Shown: positions 1 through 12,348 of the stretch, piece by piece
Layout of the letters: each line of letters begins with the position of its first letter
Numbering within the stretch: the stretch's first letter is position 1
Origin: Halocaridina rubra
Taxonomy: Eukaryota > Arthropoda > Malacostraca > Decapoda > Atyidae
NCBI GenBank assembly: GCA_037179515.1
Contig: JAXCGZ010005720.1
Location: 79,501-143,500, forward strand
DNA: 64,000 nucleotides
Direction: 5' to 3'
The notes under the pieces: model-generated
Told to the model about the DNA's origin: nothing
The model's database searches: none
The model's input: only the letters and a program-made list of their open reading frames with translations
Position numbers and translations under genes: made by a program

Positions 1-24
1 TTAATTATATGCCGGCATTAGCGT

Positions 25-400
25 AAAACAATTATTCACAATAAATGAAGAATAAGTGAGACAAATACAGTATGCATTCCTTAAATTGTGGGTAACCATA
101 ACAGTTTGCAATACCAATAGGGCAGAATTACATATTAATTATTTCCAATTTATATGGGAAAACACTTTATTTACGATAAAGGGAGAATCTACGAGATAAA
201 AATGAATTCATTCAATTTTGGTTAGCAAGAAATATTAGCAGTGCCAAAAGGGCAAAACCACCTTTTGAAGTATTTGCAACTTAAAAATCAAAACACTTTA
301 TTCTCAATATATGAAGAATCAACAAGATAAATACAGTATGTATTCATTAAATTGTGATTAAGAAGAAACATTTGCAATGCCAACAGGGTAAGTGATGTAT
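25..400. repeat. Diverged tandem repeat, three units of about 131-134 bp
   Basis: Three related units start near 25, 159 and 290, each opening with AAAACA followed by an A/T-rich block (TTATTCAC, TTTATTTAC, TTTATTCTC). Each unit then carries a 'GAATC..GATAAA..ACAGTATG' type stretch and a 'TTTGCAATRCCAA.AGGG' type stretch. A related single piece lies near 11185-11235, beyond the right LTR of Gypsy-1. No coding capacity is visible. It may be a minisatellite or the terminal region of an unrecognised element. Confidence 0.6.
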
Positions 401-2345
401 GTGGAAAGAGGTTTGTTGGAGGTGGCATGAGGAGGGGAAGCGAGTGGTGGAATGAAGGGGTGAAAATGAATGTGGAAGAGAAAAAGAGGGATTTTGAGGA
501 ATGGCTGCAGTGTAACAGTAGGGAGAAGTATGAAAGATATAGGGAGAAAAATGTGGAAACCAAGCGGAAGGTAGAGGAAGAGAAGAGGTTGGCAAATGTT
601 AGGTGGGGACAGGATTTTAGTAGGTCATATGAGGAGAATAAAAAGAAGTTTTGGAAAAAAGTGAAGAGAGTAAGGAAGGGGGGATCGAGGATGGAAGAGA
701 CAGTGAAAGATGTGAATGGACAGATGTTAAGATGGAACGATGCAAGGAAGAGATGGGCAGAATATTTTGAGTGGTTGCTGAATCTTAAGGAAGATAGAGA
801 GACAGCTATGGTGGCAGTGGGAGGTGTTCAAGTGCCAGTAACGGGAGATGAAAATGAGAGAGAGATTACAAGAGAGGAGGTGAAAAGAGCATTGGATGAA
901 ACAAAAGTAGGTAAAGCAACTGGAATGAATGGTGTGAGAGCAGAGATGTTGAAAGAAGGGGGAGTGTATGCATTGGAATGGTTAGTGAGAGTGTTTAATA
1001 TATGCTTTGTGTTGTCAATGGTGCCAGTGGAATGGGTGATTGCTTGCATAGTGCCCCTATACAAAGGTAAGGGAGATGTGTATGAATGCAGTAATTTTAG
1101 AGGTATAAGTTTGTTGAGTGTGGTAGGAAAAGTGTATGGTAGGATACTGATTAATAGGATTAGGGATAAGACAGAAAATGGATTGTGGAAGTGCAGAGTG
1201 GTTTTAGGAGAGGTAGAGGCTGCATAGATCAGATTTTTATAGTTAGGCAGTTATGTGAGAAATATTTAGAAAAAGGTAAGGATGTGTATTTTGCATTTTT
1301 GGATCTGGAGAAAGCGTATGATAGAGTTCATAGAGAGGCAATGTGGATTGTTTTGAGGTTATATGGTATTGATGGTAGACTGCTGCAAGCAGTGAAGAGT
1401 TTGTATGAGGGCAGTAGAGCTTGTGTTAGGGTAGGGAATGAAGTGAGTGAGTGGTTTCCAGTGATTGTGGGACTGAGACAGGGATATGTGATGTCGCCAT
1501 GGCTGTTCAAATTGCATATTGCTGGAGTCGTAAGAGAGGTGAATGAGCGAGTGTGTGGTTGAGATTTGAGAATGGTAGATGGGGATGATAATGAGTGGGA
1601 GATGAATCAGTTGCTGTTTGCAGATGATACTGTGGTGGTGGCAGATTCAGAGGAGGAGATGTGTCAGTTAGTGTCAGAATTTGGAATGGTGTGTGAGAGA
1701 AGGAAGTTGCGAGTGAATGTGGGAAAGAGTAAGGTAATGAGGTGTACAAGAAATGAGGATGGTACTGGATTGAATGTTATGTTGAATGGAGAGACAGTTG
1801 AGGAAGTTGATCAGTTTAAGTATTTAGGCTCAGTAATAGCTTCAAATGGTGGAGTGGAAGCAGATGTGTGTCACAGAGTGAATGAAGGATGTAAAGTGTT
1901 GGGTGCGTTGAAAGGAGTTATGAAGAATAGAGGGCTGGAAATGAATGTTAAGAAAGTTTTGTATGAGAAAGTGGTTGTGCCAACTGCGATGTACTGATCA
2001 GAGTTATGGGGTATGAAAGTAAGTGAAAGAGGAGTATGACTGGTGTATCTCGGTTGGATAGGGTTAGGAATGAAGTGGTGAGAGCAAGAAGGGGTGTGAG
2101 GAGAGAATTGGCAGCCAGAGTAGATATGAATGTTCTGAGAAGGTTTGGCCATGTAGAGAGGATGGATGATGAAAGACTGCTGAAAAAGGTGATGAATGTG
2201 AGAGTTGATGAGAGAAATGCTAGAGGGAGGCCTAGGTTTGGGTGGATGGATGGAGTAAAGAGATCCCTGAATGATAGGAGGGTGGATGTGAGGGAAGCAA
2301 GTGAGCATGCTAGGAATAGGAATGAGTGGTGAGTGATTGTGAAGC
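401..2345 (+). mobile_element. 5-prime-truncated LINE, RTE-like, broken RT and C-terminal region
   Basis: Reading frames 427-1227, 1185-1562, 1566-1997 and 2036-2332 form one LINE polyprotein in order. A charged linker (residues 1-80 of the first frame) is followed by RT block 1 (VPLYKGKGD, NFRGISLLS). Then come fingers/palm with QSGFRRGRGC and catalytic motif A LDLEKAYDRV, motif B GLRQGYVMSP, motif C LFADD, and a C-terminal FGHVERMD / GRPRFGWMDGV block. Breaks: a frameshift near 1185-1200, TGA stops at 1560-1562 and 1996-1998, and a small deletion with frameshift near 2020-2036. The usual Cys of motif B (GLRQGC) is Tyr. No apurinic-type endonuclease domain is present, so the copy is 5-prime truncated. 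The clade call rests on remembered family resemblance. Confidence 0.75.
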
Positions 2346-2429
2346 AGCTCTGATGGGCGTCTGCTGTTACCGCAGGGCTGCATATTACAGAGGTAGCCCT
2401 GTTGTAAGGGTATTAGGGAAGTTGACATT

Positions 2430-3824
2430 TATGAAGCGACACAGGGATACGGCTCTGAACTATAGACCAGTTTCCTTGACCAGCATAGTTTGCAAACTTA
2501 TGGAGAAACTATTAAGGAAACATATCTCTCTTCACTTGGAATCCTTCAACTTTTTGTCAGTGAGGTAACATGGCTTCAGGGAAGGTGGATCAACAGTAAC
2601 AAACTTATTAGAATTTTATGATGAGGTAAGCCAAATCTTACAGGAAAGAGAGGGCTGGGCAGATTGCATATTCCTAGACTTCCAGAAAGCATTTGACACC
2701 GTTCCACATGGGAGACTTATTAGGAAGCTGCAATCAATGGCTAGAATAGGTGGAAATGTTTTGGAATGGATAAAAACTTACTTAGAAGGAAGGGAACAGA
2801 GGGTTAGAGTAAGACACTCAGTGTCTGAATGGAGAAGAGTTAGTAGTGGAGTTCCACAGGGTTCAGTTTTAGGGCCACTTTTGTTCCTTGTATATGTAAA
2901 TGACCTACCAGAGTCTGTAAATTCATTCATGAATATGTTTGCAGATGATGCAAAGATTGTGAAGAAAGTAAAAAACGAGAACAATGGTAGAGAACTTCAG
3001 GAAGATCTAAATAATCTGCATGAGTGGTCAGAAAAGTGGCTAATGAAATTCAATACTTCAAAATGTAAGGTAATGAGAATGGGTACAAGTGCAAGAAGGC
3101 CCAAGCTTGACTACTCGGTGGCTGGAGTACAACTTCAAGAGAGAGAAAATGAGAGAGATCTAGGAGTAAACATACTGGCAGATTTGTCTCCAGAAATACA
3201 TATAAATGGCATAGTAAGGGCAGCATATGCATTCTTATCAAATGTAAGGGTAGCCTTCAGGCACATGGATAAGGAAATGTTCAGAAATATTTATGTAACC
3301 TATGTGAGGCCAAAACTTGAATATGCAGCCCCCTTTTGGAATCCGCACTTGAAAAAGCACATAGCTAAGCTTGAAAAAGTTCAAAGACATGCCACGAAAC
3401 TGGTGCCAGAAATACGCAATCTCAGTTATGATGAGAGGCTGAGGGAATTAGACTTACCATCACTCGAAGCTAGAAGAGTGAGGGGGGATATGGTGACAGT
3501 CTTTAAATTCCTTCATGGTTATGATAGAGTGGATAGGGATCGATATTTTGATATGGCTGACTCTAGAACTAGAGGTCATAGTTTGAAGCTTCATAAGAAA
3601 ACTTCTTTGCAGGATGTAAGAAAATACTTTTTCAGTGTAAGAGTAGTTGATAATTGGAATTGGCTAAGCGAGGAGGTAGTTAATGCTATCTCAATCCATA
3701 GTTTTAAGGACAGGTATGATAAGTATCACAAAGTATAAAATGGAACCGATCAGGAGACGGGAAGATACGAGCTTTGGGCTCTTTCCCGTAAACACAATTA
3801 GGTAATCACAATTAGGTAATCACA
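2430..3824 (+). mobile_element. CR1-like LINE copy a, 5-prime truncated, with intact 3-prime end
   Basis: The copy begins inside RT block 1 (ALNYRPVSL) directly after the RTE relic and runs to a 3-prime UTR. The UTR ends in two copies of a 14-bp unit, CACAATTAGGTAAT (3793-3806 and 3807-3820). Copies b and c on the minus strand carry the same 3-prime UTR, which defines the family end. CR1-type LINEs are known to end in short tandem repeats rather than poly(A), which supports the clade call. Confidence 0.85.
2431..3738 (+). pseudogene. CR1-like reverse transcriptase, one premature stop
   Basis: Encodes the polymerase that would copy the element's RNA at a nicked target. The frame is open from 2431 to 3738 except for TAA at 2566-2568, where sister copies have Gln (SVRQ.GFREGRST). 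Motif A is FLDFQKAFDTV, motif B SSGVPQGSVLGP and motif C FADD (residues 68-71 of the downstream 333-residue stretch). The C-terminal part carries YVRPKLEYA, LEKVQRHATKLV and LPSLEARR blocks typical of CR1/L2-type proteins, and the true stop follows KYHKV. A single lesion over 1.3 kb suggests a young insertion. Confidence 0.85.
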
Positions 3825-3998
3825 GGTTTTGGAAAAGCCGGGAGAATGGGCTGTGGCACTCCAGCAGTGCCATCTGAACGGTCGCTAGCTCCCTCGTCAT
3901 TGCCCATAGAGCAAAGTAATTCTATTATTGTTTCTTTTTTGATGTTGGCTACCCCCCAAATTGGGGGACACAGCCTTGGTAAATAATGAGTATATAAA
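3825..3998. other. Gap between CR1-a and Gypsy-1
   Basis: No gene. It contains a C-run/G-run inverted repeat (CCCCCAAATTGGGGG, about 3953-3967) and GCCTTGGTA. This could be the displaced 3-prime tail of the RTE-like LINE, split off by CR1-a, but that is only a suggestion. Confidence 0.35.
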
Positions 3999-5238
3999 AT
4001 TGGGGCTTTATTCTAAAAGCTGGTGTAAACAAAACAAGCCACTCATCCGGGCATCAACAATATACGAATCAAGTATAAGTACACTCAGCTCGCTTTTTAC
4101 ACGTGTTTAAAATCTTCAAAATTGGAATAACGCCCCCAAAAAGAATAATAGTTAAAATATTCGAAATGCACAAATAATGCCCCCCCAAAAAAATCTGAGA
4201 AATAAATTTTTAATTTTAGTAAATAATCGACTGCCTCGGAGGCACTGTTCCGCCATGCTGCCTTGTGCTTCAGTGTCTCTTTACCAAACATACTGTGTGG
4301 ATATATCGCTTGTTCTAACTATGTTTGTGCTAAGGATTGTATATTGTCAGGGACAAAGCGTGTGAGAGTGCATCAACTGATATGGAGGCGGCAAAACATT
4401 TGCAGATAGAGGTTCATTCTCCCGCATCCTCCTCCTCTTCTACCACTTAATGCAATTGGATATTATGGAGAGAATGGAAAAAAAGCATTAAGAACAAGCA
4501 GCAAACAAACTTGCCATATAATATCGACAGGGAAATAGCATGTGAGAGAGCATCAGCTGATATGGAGGTGGCAAAACGTTTGCAGATAGAGGTTCGTTCT
4601 CCCGCATCCTCCTCCTCTTCTAAAGCCTAATGCAATCAGATAATATGGAGAGAATGGAAAAAAAGCATTAAGAACAAACAGCAAATAAACTTGCCATATA
4701 ATATCGTCAGGGAAAAGTGTGCGAGAGCAAATACGTTTGCAGATAAAGGTTCGTTCTCCCGCATCCTCCTCCTCTTCTACCTCTTAAGTTACGTGCTCAC
4801 AACCACCATGCACTTCCCAGCGTATGCCTGTTGCCCACCGCATAATAGAGTACATTAATTTGTTTACTGTACAGTAAATCTGTATATCTTCTATACTGTA
4901 CACTATTTGCATGTCAATATAATTAACTACAGGTCTTTCTGCTTTGTTATGTACTTATAAAATATGTTTTACTTATCTTATATCTTTGGCATAGTGTGTC
5001 TATGTACGGTTGTGAAACGTGTCTATGCCCATTATCATTGTTTCTTATGGAAAATGACTCGTTACATTATACGATTTTCACATTACCCGTCACTGCTGAG
5101 AACCTATCTTTGCGGTATTCCAAGAACTAGGTGTACAAGAAAATTAAACTCTATTTAATAGGAAATATATACAAATAAAAAAGTGATCAGAATAAATAGT
5201 AAGAAACAATAATAAATAATTATACCTCAATTCTCACA
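3999..5238 (-). repeat. Gypsy-1 3-prime LTR (long version)
   Basis: Two blocks match the right-hand LTR: 4001-4082 (4 differences in 81 aligned bases) and 5136-5238. They are separated here by about 1.05 kb that is absent on the right. In element sense the LTR begins TGTGAGAATT right after a purine-rich tract (GGTAAAAGGAAA, 5239-5250) and ends with AATAAAGCCCCA. The extra 1.05 kb holds the 180-bp tandem repeat. Either the right LTR has lost this part or the left gained it. Confidence 0.65.
4346..4790. repeat. 180-bp tandem repeat, about 2.5 units
   Basis: Units start at 4346 (GTCAGGGA), 4526 (GACAGGGA) and 4706 (GTCAGGGA), exactly 180 bp apart. Each holds GCAGATA.AGGTTC and CCCGCATCCTCCTCCTCTTC. 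The third unit has an internal deletion. The repeat lies inside the long LTR version, so it may be a U3-type repeat. No coding frame. Confidence 0.75.
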
Positions 5239-5754
5239 TTTCCTTTTACCATAGAAAAAAAATCAACTTCTATTTTCAAAATATTCAAGTGGTTATAACT
5301 ATAATACTAGTTAACTTTGAATATATACCTACTTTACAAATCCAACCACTCTGGCAGTTTTATAGTTCTACCAGACCTAAGAAGGGGTACTGGTTCTAGC
5401 ACTGTCATGGATGAATGCATGGGGTTATCAGAACTCTCAGCTATGCTATTAGGATTCATAACAGTGCTGTCGGGTTCATTAATCACATCAGAATTTGATG
5501 GAATCCTAGTAGGAATAGAAGGCAAAATTGGCTTACAAGCACCACCATAATTCTGATTATTACTGGGAAAAATACTTTCTTCTACACTAGGAGTAAATCT
5601 AGGCATAACTGGTCTGAATGTCTTTTCCAAACTATTTTGCCAAAATTTTAAAGTTGTATCTTGTAGTTACGAAAACCAAGTACTTCTAAGATTTTACCTC
5701 CTAAACAAGGCTTAACTTGATCATAATTTTTAACAAAAACTGCATCATCTACAT

Positions 5755-6925
<1,171 letters not shown>

Positions 6926-7756
6926 ATCTACATTATAGTATGATTTTTAAAATTTACATTCTTTCTGCAGTGCCTTCTCCATTTTTTTTTCTTGAGGTTT
7001 AATTGTTTCTACAGTTCCCAGAAAGGTACGGTTAAACAACATATCAGCTGGAGCCTTTCCAGTGGAGGAATGTGCAGCTCTTCTATGATTATACAAAAAT
7101 CTCCATACTCTGTTATTAATATCCCTATCATTAAATTTACTAAGACTCTCTTTAAAAATTTGTACTGCCCTTTCGGCAATGTGTTTAATGCCATTCTTCC
7201 TCTGGAAAAACTCCATCTCCTCAGACACAAAATAAGGGGCATTGTCAGAAACAACTATTTCTGGCAATCCAAAATGACAAAATTCTACCTTAATTTAGCA
7301 ATAGTTACTGCTGATGTGGTAGATCTAGTAAACTGAACATCCAAAACTTTTGTGTTGGAATCTACAATTATAAAAAAATAGAGTCATCAATTGGACCAGC
7401 GTAGTCTATATGTAACCTACACCAAGATTTCCCAGTTTCTGGCCAGGATAATACAGCTAACTGTGGAGTCTGGAAATTTTTAAAACAAAGTTCACAAGAT
7501 TTAGTTATTTCTGAAATGTCCTGGTTCAATTTGGGCCACCAAATCCAATTACGTGCTTCTGCTTTCATTGCATTGATACCATTATGACCTAAAGCAGCTG
7601 TTCTAGTACTGCGCTGCGTATATCGGCGGGTATAATTACACAGTTCCAATACAAAAGAACACCATCATAAATGTTTAAATCTGATTTGACAACAGAGTAA
7701 TCAGACAATATTGGGTCATTAATCCAACCCAGTGTCACACACTGAAAAACCTTACT

Positions 7757-9640
7757 TCAAACTGGGTCACTTAGAGTCAAAACTTTAACATTTTCAAAAG
7801 AAATATATTGATTACTCAAAGCTTCTGTAACATGAACATGTTCATTAGGGGTACTAGAATCCAAACTAGAATCCAGCACTGGCAACCAACTGAGTGCATC
7901 CGCCACAACATTATCTTTTCCTTGTTTAAAATTTGAGTCATAATTGTACTGCGACAAAAGCAAAGCCCATCGCTGCACTCTAGCATTTGCATTTACAGGA
8001 ATCTGTTTTTTTTCTGCCAAACAATCTAAGTAATGGAATAGATCTATGACCCAATAGAAAATATTTAAATTTGCTTACAGCATAGACCAAAGCCAGAGCT
8101 TCCTTGTCTAACTGGGAGTAATTTAATTCTACAGATGATAACTTTTTACTGGCAAAATAGACAGGTTTTTTGATACCATGCATTTTCTGCGTCAAAATGC
8201 AGCCAATACCCACTGGAGATGCATGTACTTCTACAATTACTGGATGATTTCCAGCAAAATTAGCAAGAAATTTTGACTTGGATAACTCTGCTTTGACCTT
8301 ACTGAAAGCATTAGCTAGTACAGATGACCATTTAAATTTGGCACCTTTCTTCAACAAATCATAGTAGGGAGACAAAGTACTAAATAAATTCTTTACAAAT
8401 CTGCTTTAATAGGTAACCATACCCAAACAGGATTGTACATCACTGATAGACTTTGGATGGGGTGCTTCCAAAATTGCTTAAAGTTTATTGGTGATGGTTT
8501 AATTCCATCACCAGAAATGACATAACTTAAGTGCTCAAGAGAATCAGTATTCAAAACAGTTTTCTTTTTATTCATAGCTACATTATGCTTTTGGAATTCC
8601 CCCAAAACTCTGTCTAGTCTTTCATCATGCTCTTTTTGTGTTTTCCCTCCAACAAGAATATCATCTAAAAAGGCTACAACACCATCAATATTCATCACAT
8701 CTGAGAAATAAATCCCTGAAAGATAGCTGGTGATGATGCCAAACCAAAAGGAAGTCTTTTATATTTAAAAATGCCTTTGTGAGTATTTATTACAAGAAGC
8801 TTTTGGCTTTCATCATCAACTGGTAATTGCAAGTATGCATTTACAGATCAATTTTAGAAAATATTTTACTCTTGCCAACTACTGATATCATCTCATCTAC
8901 CTTTGGAAGTGGATATTTAGCACAAACAATGTTTTGATTCAACTCTTTAAAATCTCCACAAATCCTCATAGATTTCTTATCTGCTTTTAATACTGGAACA
9001 ATGGGAGCCACCCGGTCACTAAAACTTACTGGCTCTATAATGTCATCAGAAACCAATTTATCTACAGTATCCTCTACTAATTTCTTATAATGAAATAGCA
9101 CTGTTCTAGCCTTCTGAAATTTTGGTAGTGCATTATAACCTTAGCTACTATGCTCTTAATTGGCAATATTGAATCAGCTGGAAATTTATCTAGCTGAGCT
9201 CTAGCATCCAGTACACTATTTATTATTTTATTTTCACAATCAACAACACCTGTCAAAGCAATTCCAATCTTAGACATTAAATCCCTACCACACAAGTTTG
9301 GGTTATAATTGTCAATAACATGAAATCCATGCCTTATACTGAAATAATTATAAACAACATTCACATAAGCCTTACCCATAACATTAACATAACTGTTTCA
9401 ATAAGCTTTTAGTTTTTTATTATAATTCTGCATAGGTAAAGCAAAGCATTGAACCCACTTGCAACCAAGAGTAGAAACTCCAGCACCACTATCAACTTCA
9501 TATGGAATTTCTTTACCATTTAAGAGTAAATTAATCTTGCTTATTACAACAGGGTTATTTTCTACACTCAAAATCCTGTTTTCTTTCCCTACAGGAGCGG
9601 ATTAATTTAAACTTAATAACTGATTATAATTACTATCTTC
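7757..9640 (-). pseudogene. Gypsy-1 protease, reverse transcriptase and RNase H
   Basis: Protease: active-site DSGA is encoded at 9493-9482, followed by NPNLCGRDLM near 9300. RT: DDIIEPV..RVAPIVPVLK, MRICGDFKELNQ, YPLPKVDEM and FSKIDL (9101-8841). The catalytic box is FLDDILV (near 8670), Phe replacing the usual Tyr. RNase H: VIVEVHASPVGIG..L, KKPVYFASKKLS, YSQLDKEALA, and GKDNVVADALSWLP near 7900. Frames alternate at least five times, so several indels have accumulated. The segment between 8840 and 8700 still has recognisable RT codons but no open frame. Confidence 0.82.
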
Positions 9641-9702
9641 CTCAAGTAGGTTTTTTTCAAAAACTGCATTAGCTTTTTTCTTACCCTTTTTTCTGTTTTT
9701 TT

Positions 9703-10514
9703 CTAACCGCGGTATGGCTGGTTTTTTAAGTTTCCATATTTTTGGTTTTCAAAACTCTGAGAAAACTTAGAACCCTGGGAGACTTCCTTATTAAAACGAC
9801 AAACTTTTTTCAAGTGTCCTTTTATGTTACACACTGAACAAGAAAGATGAGAAAAGCGACAGTCCTCACTACGGTGAGGGTAACCATAATGTTGGTAACT
9901 TGCCTCTCTTCTACCATTAGGAGTAGTAGTAGGTCTAAGCCTATTTGAATTAATATTGAAAGCATTCACTTGAGTAGGAAGTTTTTCACCAAAAAAAAAA
10001 AAGCTTTTTCAAAATTTAATATTCTGCCCATTGAGGCAGAAGAAGTCATTGTATGCAAGCTCAGATTTTCCGCTGCTAAATTAGGAAAATATACTTCTGA
10101 TTCAATAGCCATGAACAATTGATTGCAAACCCTAGCATCAAACTTATTGCCAAAATTACAGTATTTGGCAAGTGCTTTGAGATCAATATATAGATTATGC
10201 AGATTTTCACCAGGTTTCTTTTTTCTCTGCTGAAATTGAATTAAGGTTCTGTGGTAAGAAGGTTTGACAATAAAATGACCTTCCAAAACCTCTTCTAAAC
10301 CAGAAAAATTCTTAAGATGAGGCATATCTGGGGCATACAGACTAGCTAGAGTGCTATATACTTCACTTCCTAGTGAAACAAGCAAGCAATTTTTCTTTTT
10401 AGCACTTTCAGTTATACCACTGTGCTCAAAATGTGCCTAAAGCATGGACATCCACACATCAAAGTTCATTATTTTGGGATTAAAAGGCTCAATCTTTGCA
10501 TTAGTGCTAGCCAT
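9703..10514 (-). pseudogene. Gypsy-1 gag with CCHC zinc knuckle
   Basis: Capsid/nucleocapsid precursor that packages element RNA. The start codon is ATG at 10514-10512 (MASTNAKIEPFNP), followed by TAG at 10439-10437 after MSML. The frame then continues 10385-9966 with a capsid-like region (PGENLHNLYIDLKALAKYC). A frameshift occurs in a run of T on the sense strand (9989-10001). The frame then resumes at 9969-9703 with HRSEDC followed by CSVCNIKGHLKKVC, a CX2CX4HX4C knuckle. One stop and one homopolymer shift inactivate it. Confidence 0.8.
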
Positions 10515-10818
10515 GGTTAGCCTAGCCTAGGTAATAGATGAAGTATTTTTCAAAAACAACTAAAGCCATTCTTCATTACCTCAATCCATGTAGGCCTACT
10601 AGACTAACAGGAGCAATAAGCAGCATAGGATAGCCTATGAAAAACTTGCAGGTTCAAACCTACCGATTACCTAGTATAGGCTTTAGAAATCCCACTCATC
10701 CCTTTAAAATCGGCAGCCATAATGGATCAAAAACAGCTTCAAAGCGTTGAGATTTAATCCAGACAGCTCGTTGCCAAAAATATTGGGTCCTAAGTCTATT
10801 AAATCTATGCTAGGGTCA

Positions 10819-10822
<4 letters not shown>

Positions 10823-10915
<93 letters not shown>
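10823..10915. repeat. (TA)n microsatellite
   Basis: About 93 bp of TA abutting the inner edge of the Gypsy-1 right LTR, where a tRNA primer-binding site would be expected. None is recognisable. Confidence 0.98.
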
Positions 10916-10916
<1 letters not shown>

Positions 10917-11114
10917 CTGGGGCTTTATTCTAGAAGATGGTGTAAACAAAACAAGCCACTCATCCGGGCATCAACAATAGATGAATCAAGTATAAGTACA
11001 AAAATATCAAAACAAGAACATTAAACACTATTTAATAGGAAATAAATACAAATAAGAAAGCAATCAGAATAAATAATACGAAACAGTAAAAAATAATTAT
11101 ACCTCAACTCTCAC
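10916..11114 (-). repeat. Gypsy-1 5-prime LTR (short version)
   Basis: About 199 bp matching both ends of the left LTR, with ..AATAAAGCCCCA at the inner end and GTGAG..TTGAGG at the outer end. It lacks the ~1.05 kb middle part present on the left. The join reads GTATAAGTAC then 13 unmatched bases then CAAGAACATT. Confidence 0.65.
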
Positions 11115-11842
11115 GCTTTTTATGGCTAAAATTATTAATTATTTGCAATTTATAGCAAAAAAAAAAAAAAGCTTCATTCACTAGTATTGACGTAAAACAC
11201 TTTATTTACGATGATAGAAGGGGTGAAATGAAATTAGAATTCGTGTGGAGAAGGGATAGATTTTTTTTACATGGTAATGAGCAATCCTCTGAGGACGACA
11301 TTTTACTTTGGCACCCTCAATGAAAGAAATTTCTTATCAATGTATATCGGTGGTAATTTCCAGGTCAAGGAAATAAATATGGCAAATGAGATTCCATTAA
11401 GGTAATTTACAAAAGTTCGTTTTGTATAGGAATGGAATCTTAGGAAATTTTTTTAGGATTTGACCAGTAAAGGGTTTGACCAGTAACGAATTTAACCAGT
11501 TTCTCAAATTCCCAATTTGCTTGACCAACGAGCTTTACCATACACTATCTCTCACCTTGTTTGTGCCAGATAAATTTCTGTAAAGACGCCCAGTAAAAAA
11601 GGTTTGAAGTAAGAGTGACTGCTGCAGCGAGATTTTGCCTCTGGGATGTTTGCCCACCAATTGAGAGTGATCAAACGTTCCTTTTGTTGACATCATCCTT
11701 CAGGCCACTGTAGGATGTATATTCAGAGCAGCAACTGGTCATATGATATTTGAGGGCTACTGTAGTGGTGGTCACTGGCAGGCAATTATGGCAGAGATGC
11801 AAGGGAGAGACAGTATTTTAAGTGCAACAAAAGTTATTATGG
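11115..11842. other. No gene recognised
   Basis: About 730 bp without a supported gene. The first 125 bp include a fragment related to the 133-bp repeat at the left edge of the window (AAACACTTTATTTACGAT near 11190). The rest shows no repeat or coding pattern that I can name. Confidence 0.6.
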
Positions 11843-12348
11843 AAGGTTCACAACTTATGGCCCCCAGTACCTGACAGAGAGGGGTGCTAAGAAACTCCGG
11901 GGATCTTACTGACTTCACTATTGGGTGTGAAGGTAGACACGTTTGGTGATAGTAATGGTGCTTCCCATAAGCTTGAACCTCTTGATAGATCTGCTTCTTT
12001 CAATCTTCACTTTCTAACATCCGTGGTCTGAATTCCAATCTCTTGTCTGTGGAGCAGCACTTGGGTGCTTCCCTCCCTAACCTCCTCCTTCTTCCTGGAA
12101 TACTGCTGTCTGGCCGTGCATTCCGTGACCCATTTCAAATATCTCACTATAATTTTTTTTTTTTAAGAGTGTGACACCGGGACAGGCAGAAACTGCCCTC
12201 ATCATTAAAGGCCCGGGCACGAGAAAATACCAAGATGAAGGAAAAGAAAAAGGTTAAGGGCAAGGCAGAGATGAGGTAATGTCACACAAAGGAAAACGAC
12301 AGACAGAAAAAAACAGTCAAAGTACAGAGGACCCAGAGATATGGAGGA

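Noticed and set aside
828..1064. Minus-strand frames opposite the LINE coding regions (for example 828-1064, 1871-2428, 2778-2984, 12527-12754, 18700-18951)
   Set aside because: Shadows of real LINE frames on the other strand, with low-complexity Ser/Pro/Leu composition.
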